A stretch of DNA of 64,000 nucleotides. Origin: an uncultured Paracoccaceae bacterium. GTDB lineage: Bacteria > Pseudomonadota > Alphaproteobacteria > Rhodobacterales > Rhodobacteraceae. Position 1 is the first letter of the stretch. Every line of letters begins with the position of its first letter. Below the pieces are notes generated by a model. The model ran no database searches. It was not told where the DNA came from and saw only the letters and a program-made list of their open reading frames with translations. The stretch lies in contig CALSOO010000004.1 in NCBI GenBank assembly GCA_943787985.1, positions 992,001-1,056,000 on the forward strand. Direction: 5' to 3'. Of the stretch, positions 10,709 to 20,472 are shown one piece after another. A program made the position numbers and the translations under genes.

Positions 10709-11490
10709 ATGGACTATCAAACCATCACATATGCGCTGGCCGATGACATCGCCACTGATCACACTGAACCGCCCTGACGTTATGAATGCGCTGAATACGC
10801 AGATGCGTGCCGAAATCACTGCATGCCGTCACCCTGGCGGGGCGCGAGGCCGCGTGTGTGGTGCTGACAGGGGCAGGGCGCGGCGTTTTGTTCGGGGCAG
10901 GATCTTGGGGATCGCGGCGATGGCTCCGGAGCCGACCCTGAGCAGTCGTTGCGTGATGAATACGAGCCGATGCTGCGCGCGATCTTTGACTGCCCTGTTC
11001 CGACCATTGCCGCTGTGAACGGCGCGGCGGCGGGCGCTGGCGCGAATCTTGCGCTTTGGCCTTTGATGTGGTGATCGCGGCGGAACGTGCGTACTTCATG
11101 CAAGCCTTTACGCGCATTGGCCTGATCCCTGACGCTGGCGGCACCTACTCTATGCCGCGCCCGATGGGCATGGCCAAAGCGATGGGGGCCTCCTTGTTTG
11201 CAGACAAGATCAGCGCCAAACAAGCAGACGATTGGGGGATGATCTGGGAGCATGTCGCGGATGATGCGTTTGACGCCCACTGGAAAGCCCGCGCCACCTA
11301 TCTGGCGGAAGGACCGACAGCGGCCTATGCCTCTGCCAAGATCGCGATCCGTGGCACGTGGGACAACACCCGCGACGAGCAATTGACCCTTGAGGCCAAA
11401 GAGCAAGGCAATTGCGGGCGCACCCGTGATTTCGTGGAAGGTGTCGTAGCGTTTTCTGAAAAGCGCAAAGCACAGTTCGAGGGGCGTTAA
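10709..11490 (+). CDS. enoyl-CoA hydratase/isomerase family protein (frameshifted)
   Basis: Crotonase-fold enzyme. The corrected N-terminus is MDYQTITYALADDIALITLNRPDVMNALN; the oxyanion-hole segments are GAGRAFCSGQDLGD near 10870-10915 and NGAAAGAGANLALAFDVVIAA near 11018-11085, with FTRIGLIPDAGGT near 11108-11145 carrying the acidic site residue in clean frame. It resembles PaaG (ring 1,2-epoxyphenylacetyl-CoA isomerase) more than beta-oxidation FadB, which would suit the aryl-acetyl-CoA produced by the indolepyruvate oxidoreductase at the start of the window. That functional link is inference. The second half, 11056-11490, is intact. Confidence 0.82.
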
Positions 11491-11503
11491 CCCCGCCTTC
11501 GGG

Positions 11504-11791
11504 TCAGCTGTGGCGGGCAACCAGCATGACGTCATCGGCGCTTGGAATAGTCTCAAGACGCGTCAGGACGGCCAATGGTGTGCCGTCCGCGCGCAATGTG
11601 ATCATCTCTGATTTGTCGTCAGCGTCGATGGTGATGACGGGGGGCGCGTTGCGCGCATTATAGAGCACGACAATCTGGTCGCTGTCTGTGGCCGGATCAT
11701 TAACCAAGGCACATTCCGTTTCCACCGTTTGCGCTTTCATCAAAGCCGCCCAATGATCTTCGGGTGCGGGAGAAGAGACGCGTGAGGGCAT
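11504..11791 (-). CDS. hypothetical protein
   Basis: A short acidic protein of about 95 residues; the frame is open up to 11896. I prefer the ATG at 11791 (MPSRVSSPAPEDHWAALM) because an AAAGG lies about 9 bases upstream and the residues before it look non-coding. Its C-terminal half (ITIDADDKSEMITLRADGTPLA, split here by strand pairs of Ile/Thr/Leu) looks like beta strands. It converges on the enoyl-CoA hydratase with 13 bp between stops. No family recognised. Confidence 0.5.
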   Translation of the reverse strand: MPSRVSSPAPEDHWAALMKAQTVETECALVNDPATDSDQIVVLYNARNAPPVITIDADDKSEMITLRADGTPLAVLTRLETIPSADDVMLVARHS

Positions 11792-12127
11792 GCTGGCCGC
11801 CTTTGTTGTTTTGTTCGAAGTACTGCCATTGCGCGGTACTGTGAGCACAGCGTTTAAAGGCCGAAACCAATGCGCTGCCATCCGAATTTGAGTCACCCTA
11901 AGGCGTTCTTCTTTAGAGGGTCAAGCACTTGAGTTGGATTGTAAATCAGCTGTAAACAATGCCTCAATTTCGCCTTGTTTTGGCTGGGTCGTTTCTTGTT
12001 GGTTAACCGCATTGGCAGGGTTTCGCTGGTTTTGAACGACTCAGTGCTGCAAAATGTGCGGCCATGGCGCCGTCCAAACGCAAAACGCCCGACACACTGG
12101 CCGGGCGTTCGCAAAATTTGACAGAGT
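11792..12127. other. intergenic region without a recognisable gene
   Basis: About 340 bp between the hypothetical gene and the gltA stop. Open frames here are short, poor in composition and overlap the antisense of gltA. The only structure I can support is the gltA terminator hairpin at 12084-12109. The upstream part is relatively AT-rich and could contain the promoter of the hypothetical gene; no clear -35/-10 pair was found. Confidence 0.5.
12084..12115 (-). terminator. Rho-independent terminator of gltA
   Basis: Stem aacgcccg (12084-12091) pairs with cgggcgtt (12102-12109), loop of ten bases. Read on the minus strand it lies about 20 bases after the gltA stop and is followed by TTTTG, the usual U-tract position. 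Confidence 0.7.
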
Positions 12128-13426
12128 TTAGCGGTTTTCGATGTCCACGTAATCCCGCGCCGTTTCGCCCAGATACAAGCTGGCGCGGGACGGCCAATTT
12201 TGTTTTGTGGATCTCGCAATCATTTCTTTCCACTGTGAAATCCAGCCAACTGTGCGCGACAGGCAAAGATGGGTGTGAACATCGACGTTGGGAAGCCCAT
12301 CGCTTCGAGGATGATGCCGGAGTAGAAAGTCCACATTCGGGAACAGCTTTCTTTTCCGCGAAAGTACGGATCAGCCAAGCTGCGGCTTCAAGTTCTTTGG
12401 CGACTTGCAGGATCGGGTTGTTTTCACACGCCAGCAAGTTCCAGAACCTCGTCCGCTGATTTTTCATCACTGTGGCGCGTGGATCGTGTTTTTATAAACG
12501 CGATGGCCGAAGCCCATCAGGCGGAAGGGTCGTTCTTGTCTTTGGCGCGCGCGATATACTCTGGAATACGGTCCGGTGTGCCGATTTCCTTGAGCATTTC
12601 GAGGCAGGCTTGGTTTGCGCCGCCATGCGCAGGGCCCCAGAGGCACGCAATACCCGCCGCAATACAAGCGAAGGGGTTGGCCCCGGACGAGGATGCAAGG
12701 CGCACAGTAGAGGTGGACGCGTTTTGCTCGTGATCGGCATGTAGCGTGAAAATGCGGTCCATGGCGCGCGCCAGAATCGGGTTCACATTGTACTCTTCTG
12801 CCGGCACAGAGAAACACATGTGCAGGAAGTTTGCCGCGTAATCCAGATCATTGCGCGGATACACAAACGGTTGGCCGATGGAGTATTTATACGCCATCGC
12901 CGCAATCGTTGGCAGCTTTGCAATCAGGCGGTGCGAGGCGACTTCGCGCTGGTACTCGTCCGTAATGTCAGTGCTGTCATGATAAAACGCGGACATCGCC
13001 CCGATCACGCCAACCATCGTTGCCATGGGGTGTGCATCACGCCGGAACCCACGGAAGAAATTGTGCATCTGTTCGTGGATCATTGTGTGGTGGGTGATCG
13101 GTCGCTTCGAACTTTTCGAGTTCTGCGGGTGTTGGCAGCTCTTCATACAGCAGCAGGTAGCAGACTTCGAGGTAGTGGGATTTTTCGGCCAGTTGGTCGA
13201 TCGGGTACCCACGGTGCAGCAGCTCGCCTTTGCCGCCATCAATGAAGGTGATCGTGCTGTCGCAGCTGGCGGTCGAAGTGAAGCCGGGATCGTAGGTGAA
13301 CACACCCGCTTGCGCGTAGAGCTTGCGGATGTCGACAACATCCGGTCCTGCGGTGGGCGAGAACATGGGCAAGTCATATGAACTGCCATCAATGGTTATC
13401 GTTGCGGATTTAGTACTTTCGGTCAT
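12128..13426 (-). CDS. gltA: citrate synthase (frameshifted in its C-terminal half)
   Basis: Condenses acetyl-CoA and oxaloacetate to citrate, the entry step of the TCA cycle. The N-terminus [20 protein letters not shown] and the first 130 residues are clean. Then come [11 protein letters not shown] (substrate pocket), [26 protein letters not shown] with the catalytic His, [15 protein letters not shown], and [10 protein letters not shown]. The C-terminus [17 protein letters not shown]...YVDIENR reaches a stop at 12128. Indels near 13090, 12520, 12440 and several between 12330 and 12160 break the frame. Corrected length about 430, type II hexameric family. Monocistronic by its own terminator; gltX lies 124 bp upstream on the same strand. 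Confidence 0.93.
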
Positions 13427-13550
13427 GCGATCCCTTCCTGTGTCAGCGACAGGGTTCTCCCCGTCACGTTTGAGCAGCTACGCTCAGCGCAATGGTGCAG
13501 CAAAATGGCCACGTCGCGCAGTTGTTATCCTGTGCACCCTTTCAAAGCTG

Positions 13551-14960
13551 TTAACCCTGATCGGTTGCCGCATCGTTCAATCGCGCAAGGCTTTCCTCGC
13601 GCCCCAAAACGAGCATCATGTCAAAAACCGAAGGTGTCACCGCGCGTCCTGCAAGTGCCGCCCTCAAAGGGCCCGCGAGCTCGCCGAACTTGGTGTCCTG
13701 TGCTTCGGCAAAGCCGTTCAGGACGGCCTCCAGACTGTCTCGCTCCCAGCTAGCATTTTGCAACTGCGGCGTCAATTCACTCAGCATACCACGGGATACC
13801 GTATCAAGATGTTTTGATGCTTTTTCATCTGGCGTGATCGGGCGCGATGTCAGAACAAAAGCCGATTTATCAAGGAGTTCGGGGAACATTTTGGAGCGTT
13901 CTTTGACAAATGGCATCGCAGCCAAAAGACCTGCCAATTGTGCCTCGCTCAGGGCATCACCGCCGCTTGCCGCCAAAAAGGCAATAATTTCGCGCTGCAA
14001 CGCAGCGTCATCTGTGGCTGCAATATGCTGACCGGACAGGTTTTCGAGCTTTTTCAAGTCAAAGCGGGCAGGGCTTTTCCCGATCCCTTTGAGGTCAAAC
14101 CACTCCAGCGCTTGCGCGTCGGAAAAGAATTCGTCGTCCCCGTGGCTCCACCCCAGTCGGGTGAGATAGTTGCGCATTCCGGCAGCAGGGTAGCCCATGA
14201 TCTGGTATTCTTCGGCCCCTGTCGCCCCGTGGCGTTTGGACATCTTTTTGCCATCCGCCCCGTGGATCAGCGGGATATGCGCCCAGACTGGAACCTGCCA
14301 TCCCATTGCGGTGTAGATCATCATTTGGCGCGCAGCATTGTTCAGGTGATCGTCTCCGCGGATCACATGCGTCACGCCCATGTCGTGATCATCGACCACA
14401 ACGGCCAGCATATAGACAGGTGTCCCGTCAGAGCGCAGCAGCACCATATCGTCCAATTGGTCATTGCGGATGGTCACATCGCCCTGCACTTCGTCGCGGA
14501 TCACTGTTGTGCCGCTTTGGGGGGCTTTGATGCGCACAACGAACGGGGTGTCGGGATGTGTGCTGTCGTCGGCGTCGCGCCACGGGCTGTGATAGAGCGT
14601 TGAGTTCCCTTCGGCTTTGGCGGCATCGCGAAAGGCCTGGATCTCGTCTTGGGTTGCGAAACATTTGTAGGCTTTGCCGGCGGCCAGCAGTTCATGGGCC
14701 ACAGCAGCGTGGCGCGCAGCACCCTCGAACTGGCTGACGACTTCCCCGTCATGATCCAGTCCCAGCCATGCCATGCTTTTGAGAATCGCATCGGTTGCCT
14801 CAGGGGTGGACCGCGCACGATCGGTGTCTTCGATCCGCAGCAGGAATTTCCCGCCCCGTCCACGGGCATAGAGCCAGTTGAACAGCGCCGTGCGTGCGCC
14901 GCCGATGTGCAAATACCCGGTGGGTGAGGGGGCGAAACGGGTGACGACGGCATCAGTCAT
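13551..14960 (-). CDS. gltX: glutamate--tRNA ligase
   Basis: Charges tRNA-Glu (and in organisms with GatCAB, tRNA-Gln). Intact, 469 residues, the usual size. The class I signature is HIGGA at residues 18-22 (HIGH variant) in the context [14 protein letters not shown], and the second is KKMSKRHG near residue 245. The zinc-binding knuckle is absent or degenerate, as in many alphaproteobacterial GltX. It is transcribed away from comEC, with 25-79 bp between the starts depending on the comEC start chosen, so the two share a short divergent promoter region. First long error-free gene in the window. Confidence 0.96.
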   Translation of the reverse strand: MTDAVVTRFAPSPTGYLHIGGARTALFNWLYARGRGGKFLLRIEDTDRARSTPEATDAILKSMAWLGLDHDGEVVSQFEGAARHAAVAHELLAAGKAYKCFATQDEIQAFRDAAKAEGNSTLYHSPWRDADDSTHPDTPFVVRIKAPQSGTTVIRDEVQGDVTIRNDQLDDMVLLRSDGTPVYMLAVVVDDHDMGVTHVIRGDDHLNNAARQMMIYTAMGWQVPVWAHIPLIHGADGKKMSKRHGATGAEEYQIMGYPAAGMRNYLTRLGWSHGDDEFFSDAQALEWFDLKGIGKSPARFDLKKLENLSGQHIAATDDAALQREIIAFLAASGGDALSEAQLAGLLAAMPFVKERSKMFPELLDKSAFVLTSRPITPDEKASKHLDTVSRGMLSELTPQLQNASWERDSLEAVLNGFAEAQDTKFGELAGPLRAALAGRAVTPSVFDMMLVLGREESLARLNDAATDQG

Positions 14961-14985
14961 TGGGTGAGTTTACCTTTCAGTAACT

Positions 14986-17082
14986 ATGAAGGGAGTAGCT
15001 TTGGCCTCTGTCTATCCAGAGAGCAAACCGGGGGCAAGCATGCGCGCAATCAATGCAGCGACGGGCCTGATCGCGGCTCAACGCGGACATATGTTCGCGT
15101 GGGTTCCTGTGTGCCTTGCCATCGGGATTGGCCTGTATTTTTCGGTGCGCTTTGAACCGTCTGTTTTGATGGTGTCAGGTGTCGCGGTCGGGGCGCTCGG
15201 GTTGGGCGTTTTGGCCTGGCGGGCCAATGAATGGCTGTCCCCCTTGGCCACGGCGGGGGGATTGATTTGTATTGGGCTGGTTTTGGCCTCGGCGCGCGCC
15301 CACTCCATTAGCGGACCTGTTCTGGGATGGCGCTATTACGGCGCCATCGAGGGGCGGGTGATTGCGATGGACCGCTCTGCATCGGATGCCGTGAGATTGA
15401 CGTTGGACCAGGTCAAGCTGGACAAAGTGCGCCCCGGCCGCACGCCGACGCGGGTGCGTATTTCCCTGCACGGGGATGCGGCGTTTGGTGTGATTGCCTT
15501 GCCCGGAATGCGGGTCATGAGCACTGGCCATTTGTCCCCCCCCAGCGGTCCGGTTGAACCGGGTGGGTTCGACTTTAAACGCCATGCGTGGTTTGGCCAA
15601 CTCGGGGCTGTGGGGTACACGCGCGTGCCGTTGGTCGCGTTGTCCGCGCCGAGTGAGGGCGATTTGAGCCTGTGGATTTTCAAGACGCGCATGGCCGTGT
15701 CCGGCCGCGTTCAAGAGGTGTTGGGCGGCGATGTCGGAGGTTTCGCAGCCGCCGTAACCACGGGTGACCGTTCTGCCATTTCTCAAGACGCACTTGATGA
15801 TTTGCGCGCCAGCAACACCGCGCATCTTTTGGCGATATCAGGACTGCACATGGGGTTGCTGAGCGGCTTTGTGTTCGGGCTCTTGCGGATCATTTTCGCG
15901 CTGGTCCCTGCGGTTGCTTTGCGTTTGCCGGCCCGCAAGCTGGCGGCGGGCGGCGCATTGATCGTGGCGACAGGGTATCTGGCGCTGTCGGGGGGCAATG
16001 TCTCAACCGAGCGTGCCTATGTTATGGCGGCTGTTGCGCTCACGGCCATTATGCTGGATCGCCGTGCTATCAGTTTGCGCGCTGTGGCGATTGCGGCCAC
16101 TATTGTGCTTGTGCTGCAACCGGAGGCGTTGTTGGGCCCCGGATTTCAGATGTCTTTTGCCGCAACCACGGCGCTGGTGGCGGTGTTTGGATATATGCGG
16201 GACGAAAAGCTTCAGATTGGCCCCAAATGGGCGCAACCGGTGGTCGGGGTTGTGTTGTCCTCGCTGATCGCGGGGCTGGCGACCGCACCCATTGGGGCCG
16301 CACATTTTAACGCGATCGCGCATTACGGGCTGATCGCCAATCTGCTGAGTGTGCCTTTGATGGGGATCTTGGTCATTCCGGCCGCGGTGTTTGCGGCCAT
16401 TCTGGCGCCGTTCGGGTTGGAAGGCGTTGGCTTGTGGGCCATGGGCCTTGGCTTGAACTGGATCCTTGGCGTGGCGGATTGGGTTGCGAATGTCTCGGGT
16501 GCGCGCGGCTATGTGGCGGGGCCGGGGCCTTTGGTGTTGCCTGTGTTGGCACTGGGGGGATGTATGGTTGTGATCTGGCACGGGCGGGGGCGATGGGTCG
16601 GACTTGTGCCGATGGTGGTGGCGTTCGGGGTGTGGGCAAATGGCGAGCGCCCCTCGGCCCTGATTGCGGACAACGGCAGCATCGTGGGCATCATGACGCT
16701 GGAGGGGCGGGCGCTGAGCAAGGCCAAAGGGGCAGGGTTTGTGGCCCGCAACTGGTTGGAAAATGACGGCGATCCCAGCTCGCAACGCTACGCTGCGATG
16801 CGGTGGGGCGGTGCTGACGGGCGCACCAAGATACATGCGCTGGGGAACAAGGAACTGGTCCATCTGATTGGCAAAAAGGCCGTCGCGGGCGTGTCAAAGT
16901 GTCAGGTGGGGCAAATTGTTGTGACCTCTGTGCCAAGCGCCCTCGAGGGCTGCGACGTCTTTGATCCTGACCGTCTGAGGCGCACAGGTGCGATTGCAAT
17001 TTTTTCTCGTGGCGCCGGGCTGGAACTGCGCAGTGTGCGTGACACAACAGGTGACAGGCCCTGGTCCAATTGGGGCAAATGA
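14986..17082 (+). CDS. comEC: ComEC/Rec2 family DNA-uptake channel protein
   Basis: Polytopic inner-membrane protein forming the channel that moves single-stranded DNA into the cytoplasm in natural transformation; also needed in some Rhodobacteraceae to receive gene-transfer-agent DNA. 698 residues from the first ATG; an alternative ATG at 15040 (MRAINAATG) would give 680 and leave more room for the gltX promoter. N-terminal membrane segments at about 38-52 and 60-105 precede the DUF4131/OB-like region with PGGFDFKRHAWF at 192-203. The competence domain follows with LLAISGLHMG (281-290) and about eight further helices. The C-terminal part (about 530-698) is a beta-lactamase-like remnant lacking the HXHXDH metal motif, so it is probably not a nuclease. 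Confidence 0.92.
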   Translation: MKGVALASVYPESKPGASMRAINAATGLIAAQRGHMFAWVPVCLAIGIGLYFSVRFEPSVLMVSGVAVGALGLGVLAWRANEWLSPLATAGGLICIGLVLASARAHSISGPVLGWRYYGAIEGRVIAMDRSASDAVRLTLDQVKLDKVRPGRTPTRVRISLHGDAAFGVIALPGMRVMSTGHLSPPSGPVEPGGFDFKRHAWFGQLGAVGYTRVPLVALSAPSEGDLSLWIFKTRMAVSGRVQEVLGGDVGGFAAAVTTGDRSAISQDALDDLRASNTAHLLAISGLHMGLLSGFVFGLLRIIFALVPAVALRLPARKLAAGGALIVATGYLALSGGNVSTERAYVMAAVALTAIMLDRRAISLRAVAIAATIVLVLQPEALLGPGFQMSFAATTALVAVFGYMRDEKLQIGPKWAQPVVGVVLSSLIAGLATAPIGAAHFNAIAHYGLIANLLSVPLMGILVIPAAVFAAILAPFGLEGVGLWAMGLGLNWILGVADWVANVSGARGYVAGPGPLVLPVLALGGCMVVIWHGRGRWVGLVPMVVAFGVWANGERPSALIADNGSIVGIMTLEGRALSKAKGAGFVARNWLENDGDPSSQRYAAMRWGGADGRTKIHALGNKELVHLIGKKAVAGVSKCQVGQIVVTSVPSALEGCDVFDPDRLRRTGAIAIFSRGAGLELRSVRDTTGDRPWSNWGK

Positions 17083-17084
17083 AA

Positions 17085-17110
17085 AAGGCGACCCAAAGGG
17101 CCGCCTTCCG
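17085..17110. terminator. bidirectional terminator between comEC and lexA
   Basis: The stem aaggcg-a-ccc (17085-17094) pairs with ggg-c-cgcctt (17098-17107) around an AAA loop. It sits 3 bases after the comEC stop and about 30 bases after the convergent lexA stop, with A- and T-rich flanks on both sides. Confidence 0.75.
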
Positions 17111-17137
17111 GAATGTCGTGTCGGGTTTGGTGCGCGG

Positions 17138-17839
17138 TCAGTAGGTCCGGATCAAGCCGACCAGTTTGCCCTGAACTTTCACCTGATCATCGCGCAATAT
17201 GCGGGTTTCATAGGCCGGGTTGGCGGCTTCCAACGCGATAGAATTGCCTTGCCGCATAATGCGTTTCAGCGTGGCTTCCTGATCCTCGACCAAAGCCACA
17301 ACAATGTCACCATTGTCCGCAACAGAGGTTTCGCGGATCACCACAACGTCACCGTCGTTGATGCCCGCTTCGATCATTGAATCCCCTTTGACTTCAAGGG
17401 CGTAGTGGTTCCCTTGACCTGCCAGCATCTGACCGGGCACCGCGACATTGCGGGATGCGTGGCTGATCGCCTCAATCGGAACACCCGCCGCAATTTTCCC
17501 CATGACAGGAAGCTCCACAGCGTGGATGGCGTCCACTGGCAAAGCCGTTGGCGGCGGCGGCGTGTCAGGGCGATCCCCGTCAATCACACGCGGTGAAAAA
17601 CCGGAGGTTGGCGCGCCACCCATGCTTTCGGGCAGTTTCACAATCTCAAGGGCGCGTGCACGGTGGGCGAGGCGGCGGATGAACCCGCGTTCCTCAAGCG
17701 CTGTGATCAAGCGGTGGATGCCGGATTTCGAGCGCAAATCCAGCGCTTCTTTCATTTCGTCAAAGCTGGGCGGCACACCGTCCGCTTGAACGCGTTTGTG
17801 GATGAACTCCAGCAAATCCAACTGCTTCTTGGTCAGCAT
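17138..17839 (-). CDS. lexA: SOS repressor LexA
   Basis: Represses DNA-damage genes and cleaves itself when RecA-ssDNA filaments form. 233 residues. The winged-helix DNA-binding domain occupies 1-65 ([16 protein letters not shown]; recognition helix around [17 protein letters not shown]). After a proline-rich linker of about 45 residues, the peptidase domain holds the cleavage bond Ala118-Gly119, catalytic Ser154 in GDSM and Lys192 in ATLKR. A perfect alphaproteobacterial SOS operator lies upstream at 17872-17886, so the gene is autoregulated. It follows moeA at a distance of 88 bp, enough for its own promoter. Confidence 0.96.
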   Translation of the reverse strand: MLTKKQLDLLEFIHKRVQADGVPPSFDEMKEALDLRSKSGIHRLITALEERGFIRRLAHRARALEIVKLPESMGGAPTSGFSPRVIDGDRPDTPPPPTALPVDAIHAVELPVMGKIAAGVPIEAISHASRNVAVPGQMLAGQGNHYALEVKGDSMIEAGINDGDVVVIRETSVADNGDIVVALVEDQEATLKRIMRQGNSIALEAANPAYETRILRDDQVKVQGKLVGLIRTY

Positions 17840-17871
17840 CTTTTGGTCCTCACACCTGTTGGTTTGCGTTT

Positions 17872-17886
17872 GTTCTACTCATGTTC
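17872..17886 (-). promoter_or_regulatory. LexA operator (SOS box) GTTC-N7-GTTC
   Basis: Seen on the plus strand as GTTC tactcat GTTC, a direct repeat with a 7-bp spacer, 33 bp upstream of the lexA start codon. GTTC-N7-GTTC is the established SOS box of alphaproteobacteria such as Rhodobacter. Its place indicates LexA autorepression. Confidence 0.88.
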
Positions 17887-17927
17887 CTGTTTTGTGTCAA
17901 TCTCTTGTTCACCCTTTGCCCCAAAAC

Positions 17928-19100
17928 CTAGATGTGAATGATGTCGACAGTGGCCCCAACGGGCTGGGCGGGATCATTGGGCGGGCGCACGATCAGGGCA
18001 TTCGAGGTGGCCAGCACAGACAAGAGCGAGCTGTCCTGAACTTGCGCCCCAGCCGCGCCTTCGGCGGTGAGTGTGGCGCGCATGTAATGTTCCCGTGGTC
18101 CGTTGGCCGGTAAAGCTGCGCTCAACGCGCGTTGCACACGCGGCGCGGGGGTTTTGCCCAACCCTTGCATTGCGCGGATCATCGGGGTGACGAAAACTGT
18201 GCCGCACACCATCGCGGACACCGGATTTCCGGGAAGTCCGATCATCGGCACACCGGCCAAACGCCCTGCCATCAGGGGTTTTCCCGGCCGCATAGCGACT
18301 TTGTAAAACGATTGCTCCATCCCCATGTCCGCGGCCACAGGCCCGACCAGATCGTGATCGCCCACAGATGCACCGCCGATGGTGATGATCAGGTCTGCGC
18401 CTTTGGCCAAGGTAAAAGCCGCACGCAAAGACGCCTCTGAATCCTGCGCGATGGGCAATATCCGGGGCTGCGCCCCAAGGTCCTCGAGCATTGCCGCCAA
18501 TCCGAAGGTGTTGGAGACGATGATCTGATCCGCCTTCGGGTGCTCGCCCGGCATCACCAATTCATCTCCCGTGGAGATGAGGGCGACAACGGGTTTGCGC
18601 GTGACAGGCACCACCGGCGCATTCATAGCCGCGAGCAAAGCAATGTCAGCGGGGGTCAGTTTGCGCGGAGCGCTCAATGGTGCGCCTTGCATGAAATCGA
18701 CACCGGCGGCGCGAATGTTGTCTTTGGTGTCGATGTTGCGCCCTAAAGTAATTAGGTCGCCGCGCCGCGTCACGTCCTCTTGGATCACAATGAAATCGGC
18801 GCCTTGAGGCAGCGGAGCGCCGGTGAAAATCCGCACCGCTTGCCCCGCACCAACAACACCGTCCCATGCGTGCCCCGCAGCGGCTTCGCCAACAACTTTG
18901 AACATCGCGTCGGCTTCAACTTCTGCGGACTTCACGGCGTATCCGTCCATGGAAGAGGCTGCAAAGGGCGGTTGTGTGCGGGCCGCCAAAACGTCGCGTG
19001 CAAGCACCCGTCCGTTCGCGAGGCGCAGTGGCACGTCCTGTGATGGCAGCGGGGACACAAGAGTGAACAATTGCTCGAGCGCTTGGGAGACAGTGATCAT
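17928..19100 (-). CDS. moeA: molybdopterin molybdotransferase MoeA
   Basis: Inserts molybdate into adenylylated molybdopterin to finish the molybdenum cofactor. 390 residues from the ATG at 19100 ([12 protein letters not shown]). That start is chosen because it overlaps the upstream stop in ATGA and matches the family's length; the open frame extends to 19175 without support. Landmarks: ASSMDGYAV near residue 55, the MPT-binding-fold motif TIGGASVGDHD near 240, and GLPGNPVSAMV near 290. The last gene of a trpGDC-moaC-(GIY-YIG)-moeA run; lexA follows from its own promoter. Confidence 0.94.
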   Translation of the reverse strand: MITVSQALEQLFTLVSPLPSQDVPLRLANGRVLARDVLAARTQPPFAASSMDGYAVKSAEVEADAMFKVVGEAAAGHAWDGVVGAGQAVRIFTGAPLPQGADFIVIQEDVTRRGDLITLGRNIDTKDNIRAAGVDFMQGAPLSAPRKLTPADIALLAAMNAPVVPVTRKPVVALISTGDELVMPGEHPKADQIIVSNTFGLAAMLEDLGAQPRILPIAQDSEASLRAAFTLAKGADLIITIGGASVGDHDLVGPVAADMGMEQSFYKVAMRPGKPLMAGRLAGVPMIGLPGNPVSAMVCGTVFVTPMIRAMQGLGKTPAPRVQRALSAALPANGPREHYMRATLTAEGAAGAQVQDSSLLSVLATSNALIVRPPNDPAQPVGATVDIIHI

Positions 19101-19999
19101 GGAGTTACCGGATCTTTCAGAAGTTGTTGCTCTTCCCACTGGGCAAAAGTGATTTTGGTATCGGAAGTGATCCAAGCCGTTCTACCATTCGCGGCGCGCC
19201 CGAATACAACTGCGGCCGCGGCACTTGGAGACGAAAAGGCATAGCCTTTTGTAAACGTCGCGTGTGCGCCGTGCGCTTCAAGGGTGCCATTTGATAAAAG
19301 TTCGCTGATAAGGGAACGGTAGCTCGTATTGCCTGGGTTTGTGCCGACCCACTTCGAGCGGCCTTTGCTGCCCGCTTGAACAATCCACTGCCCATCCGAA
19401 AGTTCTGCTGTCGCATCAATTCCAAGCTTTTTGGAGCGTAGCTCAAATGTCTGGTGTTGCGCCTTTGCAGTGTCGCTTTCAGGTTTTGGCTTGCTTGCTT
19501 TCTCCAAAAACATGTCCACGCGTATGGCGGGGAACACCATGCTCAAGGTTTCAAGGTAGCTTTCCATATTCGCGAGGGCTGCTTCAGTCAGGCTGCTGCG
19601 CGGTGGGGTAGAGCTGTTTTCAAGCGCGATCTTCCCTACCGATCTTGCGATTTCAACGAGGCGGGATTCAAGGTATTTTACGTGGGCTTTGTGCAGCATA
19701 TCGCCGGTGCTCGACACCAAAATGGCTTCGTCCCACCAATCCTTGCCACTCACATGCTGACGCAGGCGGTGCCCCATATTTTCGGCTTCGCCTATGTAAG
19801 CCGTTGCGATGCCTTCGATTTGGCCGATCAGGACGTAAACGCCTGTGTGGTTTGTTTCGGGGCGCTCCAAACCTTGTTTGATCTGGGTGCGGGGAATGCG
19901 CAGGACATGCCCGGTCCAATTGAAGACTTCGGCCGTCAGCATCCCGTCGGGGCGGCCGTCGACAAAGAACAACTCAAGGGATCGACCTGACGCGTTCAT
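19097..19999 (-). CDS. GIY-YIG domain protein with C-terminal DUF4357-like domain
   Basis: 300 residues. The GIY-YIG nuclease fold is visible at about 50-125: GVYVLIG (53-59) and AYIGEAE (67-73) are the two sequence halves, followed by an RLRQH helix and the metal-binding glutamate in KYLESRL (108-114). The C-terminal third (about 220-295, [19 protein letters not shown] and [17 protein letters not shown]) looks like the DUF4357 module found behind many stand-alone GIY-YIG proteins. Biological role unknown; a DNA-cleaving or nucleic-acid-processing enzyme is plausible. Both ends overlap neighbours by 4 bp (ATGA with moaC upstream and with moeA downstream), so it is translated as part of the cofactor operon, although it has no known link to molybdopterin. 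By eye its codons are less GC-rich than its neighbours. Confidence 0.85.
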   Translation of the reverse strand: MNASGRSLELFFVDGRPDGMLTAEVFNWTGHVLRIPRTQIKQGLERPETNHTGVYVLIGQIEGIATAYIGEAENMGHRLRQHVSGKDWWDEAILVSSTGDMLHKAHVKYLESRLVEIARSVGKIALENSSTPPRSSLTEAALANMESYLETLSMVFPAIRVDMFLEKASKPKPESDTAKAQHQTFELRSKKLGIDATAELSDGQWIVQAGSKGRSKWVGTNPGNTSYRSLISELLSNGTLEAHGAHATFTKGYAFSSPSAAAAVVFGRAANGRTAWITSDTKITFAQWEEQQLLKDPVTP

Positions 20000-20472
20000 T
20001 TCGCCACGTAACGCCCTGATTTACCGCCGTCTTTCAGCACCACATGGATGCCGCCGATTTCCATGGCTTTGTCGACGGCTTTGGACATGTCGTAGACTGT
20101 CAAGGCTGCGGTAGACGCGGCGGTGAGGGCTTCCATTTCGACACCGGTTTGGCCGGTTGTTTTGACGGTGGCTGTGATGCGGATACCCGGAAGGGCCGCG
20201 TCGGGCTCAAGATCGACACTGACTTTTGTGATGGGCAGCGGATGGCACAGCGGGATCAAATCGCTGGTGCGCTTGGCGGCCATGATCCCCGCAAGGCGGG
20301 CGACACCCAGAACGTCACCCTTTTTGGCACGATTCTCTGTGATCATGGCAAGGGTCTCAGGGGCCATGCGGATATGCCCCTTGGCTGTGGCAACTCGAGA
20401 GGTCACAGCTTTGTCGGACACATCGACCATGTGCGCGTTGCCTGTGGCGTCAAAGTGGGTAAGGCCCGACAT
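19996..20472 (-). CDS. moaC: cyclic pyranopterin monophosphate synthase MoaC
   Basis: Second step of molybdopterin synthesis, converting the MoaA product to cyclic pyranopterin monophosphate. 158 residues, normal length and intact. Family landmarks: [14 protein letters not shown] near 15-28, [17 protein letters not shown] near 65-82, [12 protein letters not shown] near 107-118 and [11 protein letters not shown] near 126-136 with the catalytic Asp/Lys. Its start overlaps the trpC stop (TGATG) and its stop overlaps the GIY-YIG start. Confidence 0.95.
   Translation of the reverse strand: MSGLTHFDATGNAHMVDVSDKAVTSRVATAKGHIRMAPETLAMITENRAKKGDVLGVARLAGIMAAKRTSDLIPLCHPLPITKVSVDLEPDAALPGIRITATVKTTGQTGVEMEALTAASTAALTVYDMSKAVDKAMEIGGIHVVLKDGGKSGRYVAK

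Noticed and set aside
12064..12459. 131-residue plus-strand frame
   Set aside because: Antisense to the end of citrate synthase and includes its terminator hairpin.
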